Below, one piece after another: positions 8,281 through 15,593 of a stretch of 19,869 bases of DNA. The DNA lies in the NCBI GenBank assembly GCA_946479615.1, contig CAMLGR010000087.1, positions 1 to 19,869 on the forward strand. The letters run 5' to 3'. A model generated the notes under the pieces. The model saw only the letters and a list, made by a program, of their open reading frames with translations, searched no databases and was not told the DNA's origin. The stretch's first letter is position 1, and each line of letters starts with the position of its first letter. The stretch comes from an uncultured Bacteroidota bacterium. GTDB lineage: Bacteria > Bacteroidota > Bacteroidia > Chitinophagales > Chitinophagaceae. The translations under genes and the position numbers were made by a program.

Positions 8281-9048
8281 TTAATTTAGCAAAGCATCAT
8301 TATCCGAATCCGGTTCAGCCGCCTGCGTTTCATTTAAAAAATCCTGTATCGCTTCATCCGATACATTTTTCATTAATTCCTTTATATCATCATTACCGGA
8401 ATTACTTGCAATCACCGGGGCCGCTTCATCGGTAAGGTCGATAAAATTATTCAGCTCATCGGTGCTTACTTTTTTCACATTGCTTTCTACCCAACCATGA
8501 GGATTCTGATCTATATCGATTGATTTATTCTTTTCTGAATATATAAAACCACCCAGCGCAATAAAACCTGTAACGATCGCAGCCGATGCATAACGGAACC
8601 ATTTGCGACTGGTCAGCGGGATTACTTTCGCAGCAGGCTTTTCTATTGTTTTAGTATCGCTGTTCAGTGACTGGAAATAATCAGCAGGAACACTATACGG
8701 CGCTTGTTTTTTCAATCCACTTAACAAAGGTGAAAGACTTTCCAGCTCTTCAACGGCTGACAGGTTTTGTTCGCTTTGTAAAACACCCTGCATCAGTTTT
8801 TCTTCAAGGCCATCAAAATAACCGGCAGGCGCCTGGTAAGGAATTCTTTTACTATGGATCAGCGGCGAAGAAGCAGATAATTCTTCTCCTGTGCTTCCCA
8901 GTTCCATAGCATTGATACGCGCCATGATCTGTCCGGCCAACTCTCCGAAATAATTACCAGGGATATAGTAAAGATTTGAAGAAGAGATCGTTACAAGGTT
9001 GCTTTGCAGCTCCTTCAACTCCTGTAATATGTAATCTCTTTGTGTCAT
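8281..9048 (-). CDS. Single-pass membrane protein, probable anti-sigma factor with YxxPxxYF repeats
   Basis: The 255-residue protein has no signal peptide and one membrane helix at about residues 153-170 (ASAAIVTGFIALGGFIY), so an N-in, C-out topology is likely. The cytoplasmic part holds three copies of a short motif: YYIPGNYFGEL (27-37), YQAPAGYFDGL (71-81) and YSVPADYFQSL (118-128). The second and third are preceded by SPL plus a basic linker. The periplasmic part is acidic, with the amphipathic stretch IKELMKNVSDEAIQDFLNE at about 222-240. Position directly after an ECF sigma gene (36-base gap) and before an exported sensor-like protein points to an anti-sigma role. No zinc-type ZAS motif (HxxxCxxC) is present, so if it binds the sigma factor it does so differently. 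Confidence 0.65.
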   Translation of the reverse strand: MTQRDYILQELKELQSNLVTISSSNLYYIPGNYFGELAGQIMARINAMELGSTGEELSASSPLIHSKRIPYQAPAGYFDGLEEKLMQGVLQSEQNLSAVEELESLSPLLSGLKKQAPYSVPADYFQSLNSDTKTIEKPAAKVIPLTSRKWFRYASAAIVTGFIALGGFIYSEKNKSIDIDQNPHGWVESNVKKVSTDELNNFIDLTDEAAPVIASNSGNDDIKELMKNVSDEAIQDFLNETQAAEPDSDNDALLN

Positions 9049-9084
9049 TTGTGCGTAGTTGAGACGCAGATTTGGCCTGAAAGT

Positions 9085-9639
9085 TTAATAATTTTTGAGA
9101 TATTCCTCGATTTTTTTGACCGCATGATGATAGCTTGCCTTCAGGGCTCCTTCACTGGTTTCCAGTACCCGGCTCATCTCTTCGTAAGGCATCTCGTCAT
9201 AATACCGGAGATTGAATACAACCCGCTGTTTTTCAGGAAGTTCCTGGATAGCTAATTGTAATTTCCACTCCAGTTTCTGGTAGTCAAAATGCTGGTCGGC
9301 TTTGATCTTATTGGTAAGGGCGCTTTCTTCATGGCTAAGGCTGACAGAAGACCTTTTCTTTTGTTGTTCGAGAAAGGTCAGGCACTCATTGGTGGCGATC
9401 CTGTATAACCAGGTATAAAGCTGGCTGTCTTCCCGGAAGTTTTCCAACCCCTTCCAGACGCGGATAAATACATTTTGCAGCACATCATTGGCATCGTCAT
9501 GATCTACCACCAGCCGGCGGATATGCCAGTATAGTTTTTCCTGGTACTTCTTAATGATAGCGGTATAGGCGCGTTCCTTCGTGGCAGGTTCGCGAAACTG
9601 TATAAGTAACTCTGTATCTGTAGCTGCAGTTAAGGACAT
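9085..9639 (-). CDS. ECF-type RNA polymerase sigma factor
   Basis: This 184-residue protein has only the sigma-70 regions 2 and 4, the ECF plan. Region 2 spans about residues 24-92 and includes DDANDVLQNVFIRVWKGLENF and the -10-recognition stretch LYTWLYRIATNECLTFL. Region 4 spans about 126-181 with LPEKQRVVFNLRYYDEM, the helix-turn-helix YEEMSRVLETSEGALKASYHHA and a basic end. It directs RNA polymerase to a small regulon, commonly including its own operon. The ATG at 9639 gives a normal length. The next genes are a membrane protein likely to restrain it and an exported helical protein, an arrangement that senses envelope conditions. I could not identify an autoregulated promoter upstream; only an A/T-rich inverted repeat lies there. 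Confidence 0.93.
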   Translation of the reverse strand: MSLTAATDTELLIQFREPATKERAYTAIIKKYQEKLYWHIRRLVVDHDDANDVLQNVFIRVWKGLENFREDSQLYTWLYRIATNECLTFLEQQKKRSSVSLSHEESALTNKIKADQHFDYQKLEWKLQLAIQELPEKQRVVFNLRYYDEMPYEEMSRVLETSEGALKASYHHAVKKIEEYLKNY

Positions 9640-9685
9640 ATTGTTTGCTTTAACGCAGTCCGGCGAAAAATGTTATAGGAAGATT

Positions 9686-9771
9686 AATTATGAATTATGA
9701 ATGGATAATTATGAATGGATCGTGATTACAGGGGAATTCTTATGTTTTACACCCATTCATAATTCATAATT
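9686..9771. repeat. 19-bp perfect inverted repeat of 7-bp ATTATGA units
   Basis: Arms 9686-9704 and 9753-9771 are perfect complements over 19 bases. Both are tandem copies of the heptamer ATTATGA, and a further partial copy at 9707-9718 lies inside the 48-base loop and could pair instead of the left arm. The right arm ends ten bases before the stop codon of the transketolase gene (9782), so the element sits at that gene's 3' end and 5' of the sigma gene. It is the same family as the repeat at 6779-6865. The rest of the 142-base gap shows nothing clear. Confidence 0.75.
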
Positions 9772-9781
9772 CTTAATTGTT

Positions 9782-10744
9782 TCAATTCTCTTTCCGTTTC
9801 ATCACCTTCTCCGCAGCGGCAACGATATCCGGGATATCCAATCCATATTTCTTTAAAAGTTCCATCGGTGTTCCGCTTTCTCCAAACGTATCTTTTGTTC
9901 CTACATATTCGATAGGCACCGGGAAATGTTTGGCAGCGCATTGCGCGATTGCATCACCTAAACCACCAATGATATTATGTTCTTCGGCAGTAACAACGCA
10001 TTTTGTTTTCCTGATCGATTTGATCACGGCTTCTTCATCAAGCGGTTTGATCGTATGTATATTGATCACTTCCACGCTGACGCCTTTTTCCTGTAAGATC
10101 GCGCCTGCCTGGATAGCATTCCACACGAGGTGGCCACAAGCGAAAATCGAAACATCAGTTCCTTCGGAAAATTGTTGCGCCTTTCCTATTTCAAAGGGTT
10201 TGTCCGATGTGAAGATGGGCCATACAGGACGGCCGAAACGCAGGTATACCGGCCCTTCGTATGTGGCAATCGCTTCCGTAGCTGCTTTGGTTTGTGCATA
10301 ATCGCAGGGAACAATCACTGTCATGCCGGGAAGCATTTTCATCAACCCGATATCTTCCAGTATCTGGTGCGTAGCGCCATCTTCTCCTAATGTCAATCCC
10401 GCGTGTGAGGCGCAGATCTTTACATTCTTGCCGCTATAGGCTACACTCTGGCGGATCTGGTCGTATACACGGCCGGTAGAAAAATTGGCGAACGTAGTTG
10501 TATAAGGAATCTTACCACCGATCGTCATACCTGCTGCAATACCGATCATATTGGCTTCGGCAATACCGCATTGTACAAAACGTTCAGGGAACTCTTTCAT
10601 GAATTGATTCAGCTTCAAGGAACCAGCCAGGTCGGCTGTCAGCGCCACTATATTGGAATTTTTGCGGGCTGCTTCTACGATTCCATCACCAAAACCACTC
10701 CGGGTATCTTTATTTCCGGTTGACTTAATATCTTTTAATTGCAT
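9782..10744 (-). CDS. Transketolase, C-terminal subunit (split enzyme)
   Basis: This half of a split, thiamine-diphosphate-dependent transketolase carries the pyrimidine-binding and C-terminal domains. Transketolase moves two-carbon units between sugar phosphates in the pentose phosphate pathway. The ATG at 10744 gives 320 residues; a TTG seven codons upstream is in frame but sits within the putative promoter. Visible marks are the ThDP-activating glutamate in CGIAEANMIGIAAGM (Glu63), the HAGLTLGEDGATHQ segment, and RFGRPVWP. The N-terminal subunit, which binds the diphosphate, is not in this window and not next door, since galE lies upstream. A 1-deoxyxylulose-5-phosphate synthase C-terminal part is a less likely alternative, because that enzyme is normally one chain. 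It is probably monocistronic, with its own -7 element upstream and an inverted repeat downstream. Confidence 0.92.
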   Translation of the reverse strand: MQLKDIKSTGNKDTRSGFGDGIVEAARKNSNIVALTADLAGSLKLNQFMKEFPERFVQCGIAEANMIGIAAGMTIGGKIPYTTTFANFSTGRVYDQIRQSVAYSGKNVKICASHAGLTLGEDGATHQILEDIGLMKMLPGMTVIVPCDYAQTKAATEAIATYEGPVYLRFGRPVWPIFTSDKPFEIGKAQQFSEGTDVSIFACGHLVWNAIQAGAILQEKGVSVEVINIHTIKPLDEEAVIKSIRKTKCVVTAEEHNIIGGLGDAIAQCAAKHFPVPIEYVGTKDTFGESGTPMELLKKYGLDIPDIVAAAEKVMKRKEN

Positions 10745-10762
10745 AGTCTGAAATTTGCTGGG

Positions 10763-10770
10763 CAAAAGTA
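10763..10770 (-). promoter_or_regulatory. -7 element (TACTTTTG) of the transketolase gene
   Basis: On the - strand this exactly matches TAnnTTTG and ends 18 bases before the preferred ATG at 10744. No -33 TTTG at standard distance was found. It also argues against the TTG at 10765, which lies inside it. Confidence 0.5.
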
Positions 10771-10880
10771 GGGATTTCGGGTGGCAGTTGTAGTAAGTAG
10801 TTGGTATTCTTATAGTCAGCCCGGCAATCGGGCAGTCTGCAGCTACAGCCGTTAGTTTGAATCATTATTTTATTAAAGAC

Positions 10881-10938
10881 AAAAAATAAGCCACGGATAC
10901 ACGGATCTCGCCTTTGGCGAGATCCGTGTATCCGTGGC
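10881..10938 (-). terminator. Perfect 23-bp hairpin with T-rich tail after galE
   Basis: Arms 10890-10912 and 10916-10938 are perfectly complementary over 23 bases with a three-base loop. Read on the - strand, the stem is followed by TTATTTTTT (10889-10881), which makes a convincing intrinsic terminator for galE 43 bases upstream. Each arm contains the motif CACGGAT twice, 8 bases apart, so it is also a repeat of a different family from the heptamer hairpins. The rest of the 236-base gap holds the transketolase -7 element. Confidence 0.75.
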
Positions 10939-10980
10939 AAAAAATTAAAACGATTTACTTATACCCCGACTGCAAGGCTG

Positions 10981-12039
10981 TTAATTAAGCTCCTTCGGCT
11001 GTCCCGTAAAAATCGCCGCGTCTGCTTTCAGCTTTTGTTCCCATTTCCAGGCCGTCAGCATCATTTCATCGAGCGAATATTTAGGGTCCCATCCTAATTG
11101 TTTTTTTGCATGGTCATTATTGGCATAGATCGCGATCACATCACCCGGACGGCGCGGACCGATCTCGTAGTTGAGTTTTACACCACTTACCTTTTCAAAC
11201 GATTGGATCGCTTCGAGTACCGTTACACCATTGCCCGTTCCCAGGTTAAATACCTCGCATTTCGCCGTATTCTTTTGTTGTTCGAGATATTGTATCGCCA
11301 GCGTATGTGCATTCGCGATATCGCTGACATGGATAAAATCACGCAGGCAGGAGCCATCGCGTGTTTCTGTATAATCTGCCCCGAACACTGTCATCTTCGG
11401 AAGCTTGCCGATCGCTGTCTGTGTAATAGCCGGAACAAGATTTTGCGGGCGGCCAATCGGCATTTCACCGATCTGTATGGAAGTATGCGCACCTACCGGG
11501 TTGAAATAACGCAGCAGGATACATTGCGTACCTGTACTTTTTGAAAACTCATTAATGATCTGTTCACCCATTTGCTTGGTATAACCATACGGTGATTCAG
11601 CGGGTTTGGGTGGTGTCTTTTCAGTAACAGGTATATGATCAGGATTGCCATATACTGTACAGGAAGAAGAAAAAACAAAAAAAGGAATATCGAACTCCTG
11701 CACACATTTGAGCAGGTTGATCAATGAATTGATATTATTTTCGAAATACATCAGGGGTTTCTCCACCGATTCGTTCACTGCTTTGTAAGCGGCAAAATGG
11801 ATAATGCCTTCGATGCCTTCGTTTTCCTGGAAAATGGCAAACGTATCGTCGAAATTGCAGAGATCGACCCTGTAATTCTTCACTTTCCGGCCGGTGATCC
11901 TTTCCACTCCTTCAAGAATAGCCGGATCGGAACGGCTGTTATTATCCACCGATATCACATCATAGCCATGATTGATCAGGTCAACGATCGTATGAGAACC
12001 AATATAGCCGCAGCCTCCGGTCACTAAAATTGTAGCCAT
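10981..12039 (-). CDS. galE: UDP-glucose 4-epimerase
   Basis: This enzyme interconverts UDP-glucose and UDP-galactose (and in some relatives the N-acetyl forms) in the cytoplasm, feeding the Leloir pathway and surface polysaccharide synthesis. The 352 residues are the normal length. The Rossmann motif TGGCGYIGSH lies at 7-16, HFAAYKAVNES at 81-91, the catalytic serine in SSSCTVYG (Ser126), and the YxxxK pair at Tyr151/Lys155. FNPVGAHTS and RPGDVIAIYANN follow as in GalE. The ATG at 12039 is 14 bases after a -7 element. It is flanked by a hairpin on each side and appears to be a single-gene unit. Substrate range cannot be told from these motifs. Confidence 0.95.
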   Translation of the reverse strand: MATILVTGGCGYIGSHTIVDLINHGYDVISVDNNSRSDPAILEGVERITGRKVKNYRVDLCNFDDTFAIFQENEGIEGIIHFAAYKAVNESVEKPLMYFENNINSLINLLKCVQEFDIPFFVFSSSCTVYGNPDHIPVTEKTPPKPAESPYGYTKQMGEQIINEFSKSTGTQCILLRYFNPVGAHTSIQIGEMPIGRPQNLVPAITQTAIGKLPKMTVFGADYTETRDGSCLRDFIHVSDIANAHTLAIQYLEQQKNTAKCEVFNLGTGNGVTVLEAIQSFEKVSGVKLNYEIGPRRPGDVIAIYANNDHAKKQLGWDPKYSLDEMMLTAWKWEQKLKADAAIFTGQPKELN

Positions 12040-12053
12040 AAATAAGTTATTCG

Positions 12054-12061
12054 CAAAAATA
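12054..12061 (-). promoter_or_regulatory. -7 element (TATTTTTG) of galE
   Basis: This is an exact TAnnTTTG match on the - strand, 15-22 bases upstream of the galE ATG. Its first base touches the heptamer array that fills the gap to the phosphate transporter gene. Confidence 0.5.
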
Positions 12062-12159
12062 GGGAATAGGGAAATAAGAAATAATAAATGTGAAATAAGG
12101 AATAAGGAATGAGAAAGTAGTCAGCACTTAGCCTGTACTTTCTCATTCCTTATTTCTTA
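12061..12159. repeat. Eight-unit 7-bp tandem array ending in a 24-bp inverted repeat
   Basis: From 12061 to 12116 the + strand is eight consecutive heptamers with no slippage, of the type AGGGAAT, TAAGAAA, TAAGGAA, TGAGAAA. The last units form the left arm (12096-12119) of an inverted repeat with 12136-12159, matching at 23 of 24 positions around a 16-base loop. The array fills the space between galE and the 3' end of the PiT gene, whose stop codon starts 12 bases past the right arm. It probably ends or stabilises the PiT transcript. Confidence 0.75.
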
Positions 12160-12171
12160 ATCCCGGAACTC

Positions 12172-13374
12172 TTATCTGAAAAGATGAACTAAATAATATA
12201 CACCGGAAGCCAGTAACCCGCTGACAGGAATGGTCAGTACCCAGGCCCATAAAAGATTTACCGTGACACCCCAGCGCACAGCCGAGAGACGTTTGGTAGC
12301 GCCAACTCCCATAATAGAACCCGTAATGGTATGGGTGGTGCTCACCGGTATCTTCAGCGATTCGGTGATAAATAAAGTAATGGCGCCGGCTGTTTCTGCC
12401 GCTACTCCTTCAAAAGGTGTCACCTTGGTGATCCTTGTTCCCATCGTCTTTACAATCTTCCATCCGCCACTCATCGTACCAAATGCAATCGCCGTATAAC
12501 AGGCTAAAGGCACCCACCATACCATGTGATCCAAATGATACCTGGTCGGATCGGAAGCGATCAGCGCCGCCATAATGATACCCATTACTTTTTGTGCATC
12601 ATTACCACCATGACCAATACTGAAGATCGCCGATGAAACCAATTGCAATCTTTTGAACCAGGCATTGGCGCGGTTGGCATTCAGGTTGCTGAGGTATAGA
12701 GAGAAAATGGCCATTATCAGGATGATAAGGCTCAGTAATATCCATTTAAAATTCTGGGAATGAAAAATAACTTTCAGCACATAGGAAGTATAATGCGATT
12801 TTAAATTGGCAGGATCGGTTTCGAGGTGAGTAGCAAGGAAAAGTCCTACTAATAAGATAATTGCCAGTGAAAAAACTTTCGGTCCCCATCCTTTACGAAA
12901 TGAATTGATGAACCAGAGTGAAATAATAAAGGCCATGATCATACCGATCAAAGGTGCGAGGAAAATAAAACTCACGATCTGGATAACAGGTCCTGAATTG
13001 ACAGAACTGAAATTGCCTGAGTGCGCAATAGCAGCGCCGGCAAACCCGCCGATCAATGTATGGGAAGAAGACGATGGAATACCCTGCCACCAGGTAAATA
13101 AATTCCAGATGATCGCTGCGATCAACCCGGAGAAGATCACTTCAAGAGTGATCCATTCTGATTTCACCGTTTTGGCAATGGTATTGGCTACGCCATGATC
13201 TTTAAAGATAAAATAAGCGACAAAATTGAACAGCGCCGCCCATAATACCGCCTGGAAAGGGGTCAGTACCTTGGTAGATACAACGGTAGCAATGGAATTG
13301 GCAGCATCATGAAAGCCGTTGATATAATCGAAGATCAGTGCTAGAACGATGATGACAATCAGGAAAGAAGTCAT
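12172..13374 (-). CDS. pit: PiT-family inorganic phosphate transporter
   Basis: This is an inner-membrane, ion-coupled low-affinity phosphate (or metal-phosphate) importer. The 400-residue protein has about ten membrane segments. The two inverted halves of the family are visible: NGFHDAANSIATVVST at 19-34 and GHGGNDAQKVMG at 254-265 carry the paired Asn-Asp-type motifs, and PSSSSHTLIGG at 100-110 repeats as PVSTTHTITGS at 343-353. The ATG at 13374 gives the usual N-terminus before the first helix. It follows the DUF47 gene by 75 bases on the same strand; such pairs are a well-known PiT plus PhoU-like arrangement. Across a divergent promoter region lie a phosphate-porin-like gene and a TonB receptor. 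Confidence 0.94.
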   Translation of the reverse strand: MTSFLIVIIVLALIFDYINGFHDAANSIATVVSTKVLTPFQAVLWAALFNFVAYFIFKDHGVANTIAKTVKSEWITLEVIFSGLIAAIIWNLFTWWQGIPSSSSHTLIGGFAGAAIAHSGNFSSVNSGPVIQIVSFIFLAPLIGMIMAFIISLWFINSFRKGWGPKVFSLAIILLVGLFLATHLETDPANLKSHYTSYVLKVIFHSQNFKWILLSLIILIMAIFSLYLSNLNANRANAWFKRLQLVSSAIFSIGHGGNDAQKVMGIIMAALIASDPTRYHLDHMVWWVPLACYTAIAFGTMSGGWKIVKTMGTRITKVTPFEGVAAETAGAITLFITESLKIPVSTTHTITGSIMGVGATKRLSAVRWGVTVNLLWAWVLTIPVSGLLASGVYYLVHLFR

Positions 13375-13379
13375 AAGTT

Positions 13380-13447
13380 AATTTGGCAATGAGTTGATTG
13401 GGAAATGGTATAATTATTAAGTAGACACATTTCCAAATCTTCAAATT
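13380..13447. repeat. Imperfect inverted repeat of heptamers between DUF47 and PiT genes
   Basis: Left part 13380-13407 and right part 13426-13447 can pair imperfectly: TTAATTTG and GGAAATG are shared at the ends, with an 8-base bulge and a few mismatches between. Both parts can be read as heptamers (AATTTGA, GGAAATG). The right part ends three bases before the DUF47 stop codon. It lies inside a likely operon, so it may tune PiT expression relative to DUF47 rather than end transcription. Confidence 0.5.
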
Positions 13448-13449
13448 AA

Positions 13450-14097
13450 TTAAGCGTATTTGATAATGATGGATTCGATCACGTTACTCGCATCTTCGCA
13501 CTTGTCGGTAACGATCTCCATCACCTGGTATATTTCTCTTTTTTTGATCACTTCCTTGGCATCGGGCTCGGTAGCGAATAAACGCTCGATGCTCATATCG
13601 AAAATATCATCTGCCTGGTTCTCGATGCTGTTGATCTTTACCAATGCCTCCGTGATGTTGCGCATGTTTTTCATATCGCGCAATTCAACCACCGCAGTAC
13701 GAACATGCATGGCGCCCTGCTCGATCAGCTCGGTCATCTTCTGCATACCGATATCGTTGGGGTTGACACGGTAGAAATTGATCTTTTTGGCAGATGCATA
13801 AATATAATCGGCCACATCATCCAGTGAGGTGGCGAGCAGGTGAATATCTTCCCTGTCGAAAGGAGTGATAAAATTTCTGCCCAGTTCGGTAAATATGCTA
13901 TGGGTAAGCTCATCGTTGGCATGCTCCAGGTCCTCTACCTGGCTGATGAGCGAAGCTCTTTTATCAAAATCGGGTTCGGCTACGATATCTTTCAGCACGG
14001 ACCCCATTTTTGCCACATTATCCGCTGCTTTCTCAAAGAGTTCGAAGAAGATCCTGTTCTTCGGCATAAAGATCTTCAGGAATGAATTGGATGCCAT
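13450..14097 (-). CDS. DUF47/PhoU-like Pit accessory protein
   Basis: This is a 215-residue all-helical cytoplasmic protein of the DUF47 family, related to PhoU and usually encoded beside PiT transporters, whose activity it is thought to modulate. The two PhoU-like three-helix halves are visible. They carry acidic metal-binding-type motifs: LEHANDELTHSIFTEL and SLDDVADYIYAS in the first half, IENQADDIFD and VTDKCEDASNVIESI in the second. The N-terminus MPKNRIFFELFEKAADN is typical. The ATG at 14097 is well placed. It is the first gene of the DUF47-PiT unit, transcribed away from the porin gene from a shared 171-base intergenic region. Confidence 0.92.
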   Translation of the reverse strand: MASNSFLKIFMPKNRIFFELFEKAADNVAKMGSVLKDIVAEPDFDKRASLISQVEDLEHANDELTHSIFTELGRNFITPFDREDIHLLATSLDDVADYIYASAKKINFYRVNPNDIGMQKMTELIEQGAMHVRTAVVELRDMKNMRNITEALVKINSIENQADDIFDMSIERLFATEPDAKEVIKKREIYQVMEIVTDKCEDASNVIESIIIKYA

Positions 14098-14137
14098 ACT
14101 TGTTGTTTAATTTATCCTGATACTTGTCAGGGTGGTG

Positions 14138-14145
14138 CGAAATTA
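14138..14145 (-). promoter_or_regulatory. Candidate -7 element (TAATTTCG) for DUF47-PiT
   Basis: This is a one-mismatch fit to TAnnTTTG on the - strand, about 40 bases upstream of the DUF47 ATG. No 11-bp repeat array was found on this side of the divergent region. Confidence 0.35.
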
Positions 14146-14182
14146 CCGGGTAGGAAACCCATGGCTAAGCTAACCGGCAGAA

Positions 14183-14237
14183 TTAATAATTTATTAATAT
14201 AGAATTAAATTTAAAATAACTTTCAAATAACAAAGAT
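14183..14237 (+). promoter_or_regulatory. Possible degenerate 11-bp-phased response-regulator site before the porin gene
   Basis: TAA trinucleotides occur at 14184, 14195, 14206, 14217 and 14228, exactly 11 bases apart. The last two extend to ATAAC, the core seen in the stronger array at 15594-15659. The last unit starts 42 bases before the ATG at 14269, close to the 39 bases at the receptor gene. The stretch is strongly A/T-rich, so chance phasing is a real possibility. A -7-like TATATTGC follows at 14240-14247. Confidence 0.4.
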
Positions 14238-14268
14238 TTTATATTGCAGGTTATTCCAATTCTGACAC

Positions 14269-15585
14269 ATGTTCCACCAGGGCAATATCGGTTTTAAACT
14301 GCTTTTTACCATTTTTGCGGTTGTTTTATTATCCTTCAAAGGCATTTCGCAACGTTATTTATCCGATTTCGATTCTTCCCTGTTTTTACGTGATACCGTC
14401 AGGCCATTGATCAAAAAATTCGAGAACCTTCGTTTTTCCGGTTATTTCCAGGGGCAATACCAGGTTATCAGCACAAACGGAGCCAAAACATATGGCGGTG
14501 GTGATTTTGCTGAATTTTCTAAAACAAGGTTTATGATCCGCCGCGCCCGTATGCGCATGGATTATCTCGCCCTTACGCATAATAAATTACCCAAAGCCTT
14601 ATTTACTTTTCAGATCGATGCGACAGAACGAAGTGTGAGAGTAAGAGATATGTTTATCCGGCTCTACGAAACTAAAAAGAATCTTTTTTCCTTAACCACC
14701 GGTGTCTTTGCCCGCCCCTTTGGATTTGAGGTCAATCTTTCTTCTTCCTACCGCGAAACACCTGAAAGAGGTCGTATGTCGCAGGAACTTGTGCCTTCTG
14801 AAAGAGACCTCGGCGCAATGGTTTCTTATGAGCCGCAACGAAAGACAGCCCGAAATCATTATATCCGGATCGATGCAGGTGTTTTTAATGGTCCTGGCCT
14901 GGCAGGCACCACCGATTTTGATAATGTAAAAGATATTATCGGCCGCATTATTTTAAAACCTGTGCGGATCAACCAGTTTGAACTCAGTGGAAGTCTTGGT
15001 TACCTCCATGGCGGATGGAGGCAGGTTTCCAAGTTTGTATATAAAGTAGGTGAACTGCCTTCCGGCAGTAAAACCTTTATCGTCGATTCGGCTGTTACTA
15101 ATATAGGTAAAACAGCGCCTCGCCAATATTATGGGGCCGATATGCAATTGAAATGGCTGCATAAAAAAACAACCACCGAGATCAGGGCCGAGTTCTGGAC
15201 AGGTAAACAATCCGGTACTCCAGCCACAACGGTAAGCCCCGGTACACTGCCCACCACACCTACTTATATCCGACAGTTCAATGGCGCTTTCTTTTATTTT
15301 ATCCAGGATATTATCAGTAACAAAACACAACTGCTCGTTAAATATGATTGGTACGACCCGAATAAAACAGTGGCCGGCAAAGAAATCGGGAAAGCTGGAA
15401 CTGTTTTTTATGAAGGCGATATCAAATATTCCACGCTTGGACTGGGGATTTCGCGGGTCGTAACCAGCACTGTAAAGTTTATCCTGTATTACGAAATTGT
15501 TACCAACGAATCAACCGCTCTCAGCGGTTATACGCAGGATGTAAAGGATAACCTGCTGACTTGCCGGCTTCAATTCAGGTTTTAA
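14269..15585 (+). CDS. Phosphate-selective porin O/P-like outer-membrane protein
   Basis: The 438-residue protein has an N-terminal signal peptide ending near residue 27 (GISQ), a beta-barrel composition throughout and a C-terminal Phe (RLQFRF), as outer-membrane proteins need for assembly. Segments such as LRFSGYFQGQYQV, FMIRRARMRMDY, LFTFQIDATER, and TGVFARPFGFEVNLSSSYRETPERGRM follow the porin O/P plan (RRxRxxxxG near the start, FKxPFGxE-like loop, S-x-R-D motif in PSERDLG). The family forms anion channels, often for phosphate. It is divergent from DUF47-PiT and precedes a TonB receptor with a Pho-box-like array. Together these support a phosphate role, which the sequence alone does not prove. 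Confidence 0.8.
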   Translation: MFHQGNIGFKLLFTIFAVVLLSFKGISQRYLSDFDSSLFLRDTVRPLIKKFENLRFSGYFQGQYQVISTNGAKTYGGGDFAEFSKTRFMIRRARMRMDYLALTHNKLPKALFTFQIDATERSVRVRDMFIRLYETKKNLFSLTTGVFARPFGFEVNLSSSYRETPERGRMSQELVPSERDLGAMVSYEPQRKTARNHYIRIDAGVFNGPGLAGTTDFDNVKDIIGRIILKPVRINQFELSGSLGYLHGGWRQVSKFVYKVGELPSGSKTFIVDSAVTNIGKTAPRQYYGADMQLKWLHKKTTTEIRAEFWTGKQSGTPATTVSPGTLPTTPTYIRQFNGAFFYFIQDIISNKTQLLVKYDWYDPNKTVAGKEIGKAGTVFYEGDIKYSTLGLGISRVVTSTVKFILYYEIVTNESTALSGYTQDVKDNLLTCRLQFRF

Positions 15586-15593
15586 AAAAGTAC

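Noticed and set aside
10745..10765. TTG start for the transketolase subunit seven codons upstream
   Set aside because: It overlaps an exact TAnnTTTG promoter element; ATG 10744 gives a normal N-terminus.
6779..12159. CRISPR array or insertion-sequence ends
   Set aside because: The repeats are inverted hairpins with 7-bp internal units, not evenly spaced direct repeats with unique spacers, and no transposase or cas gene is present.
14146..14180. Small hairpins (GGG...CCC) in the DUF47/porin divergent region
   Set aside because: The stems are three to four base pairs and not better than chance.
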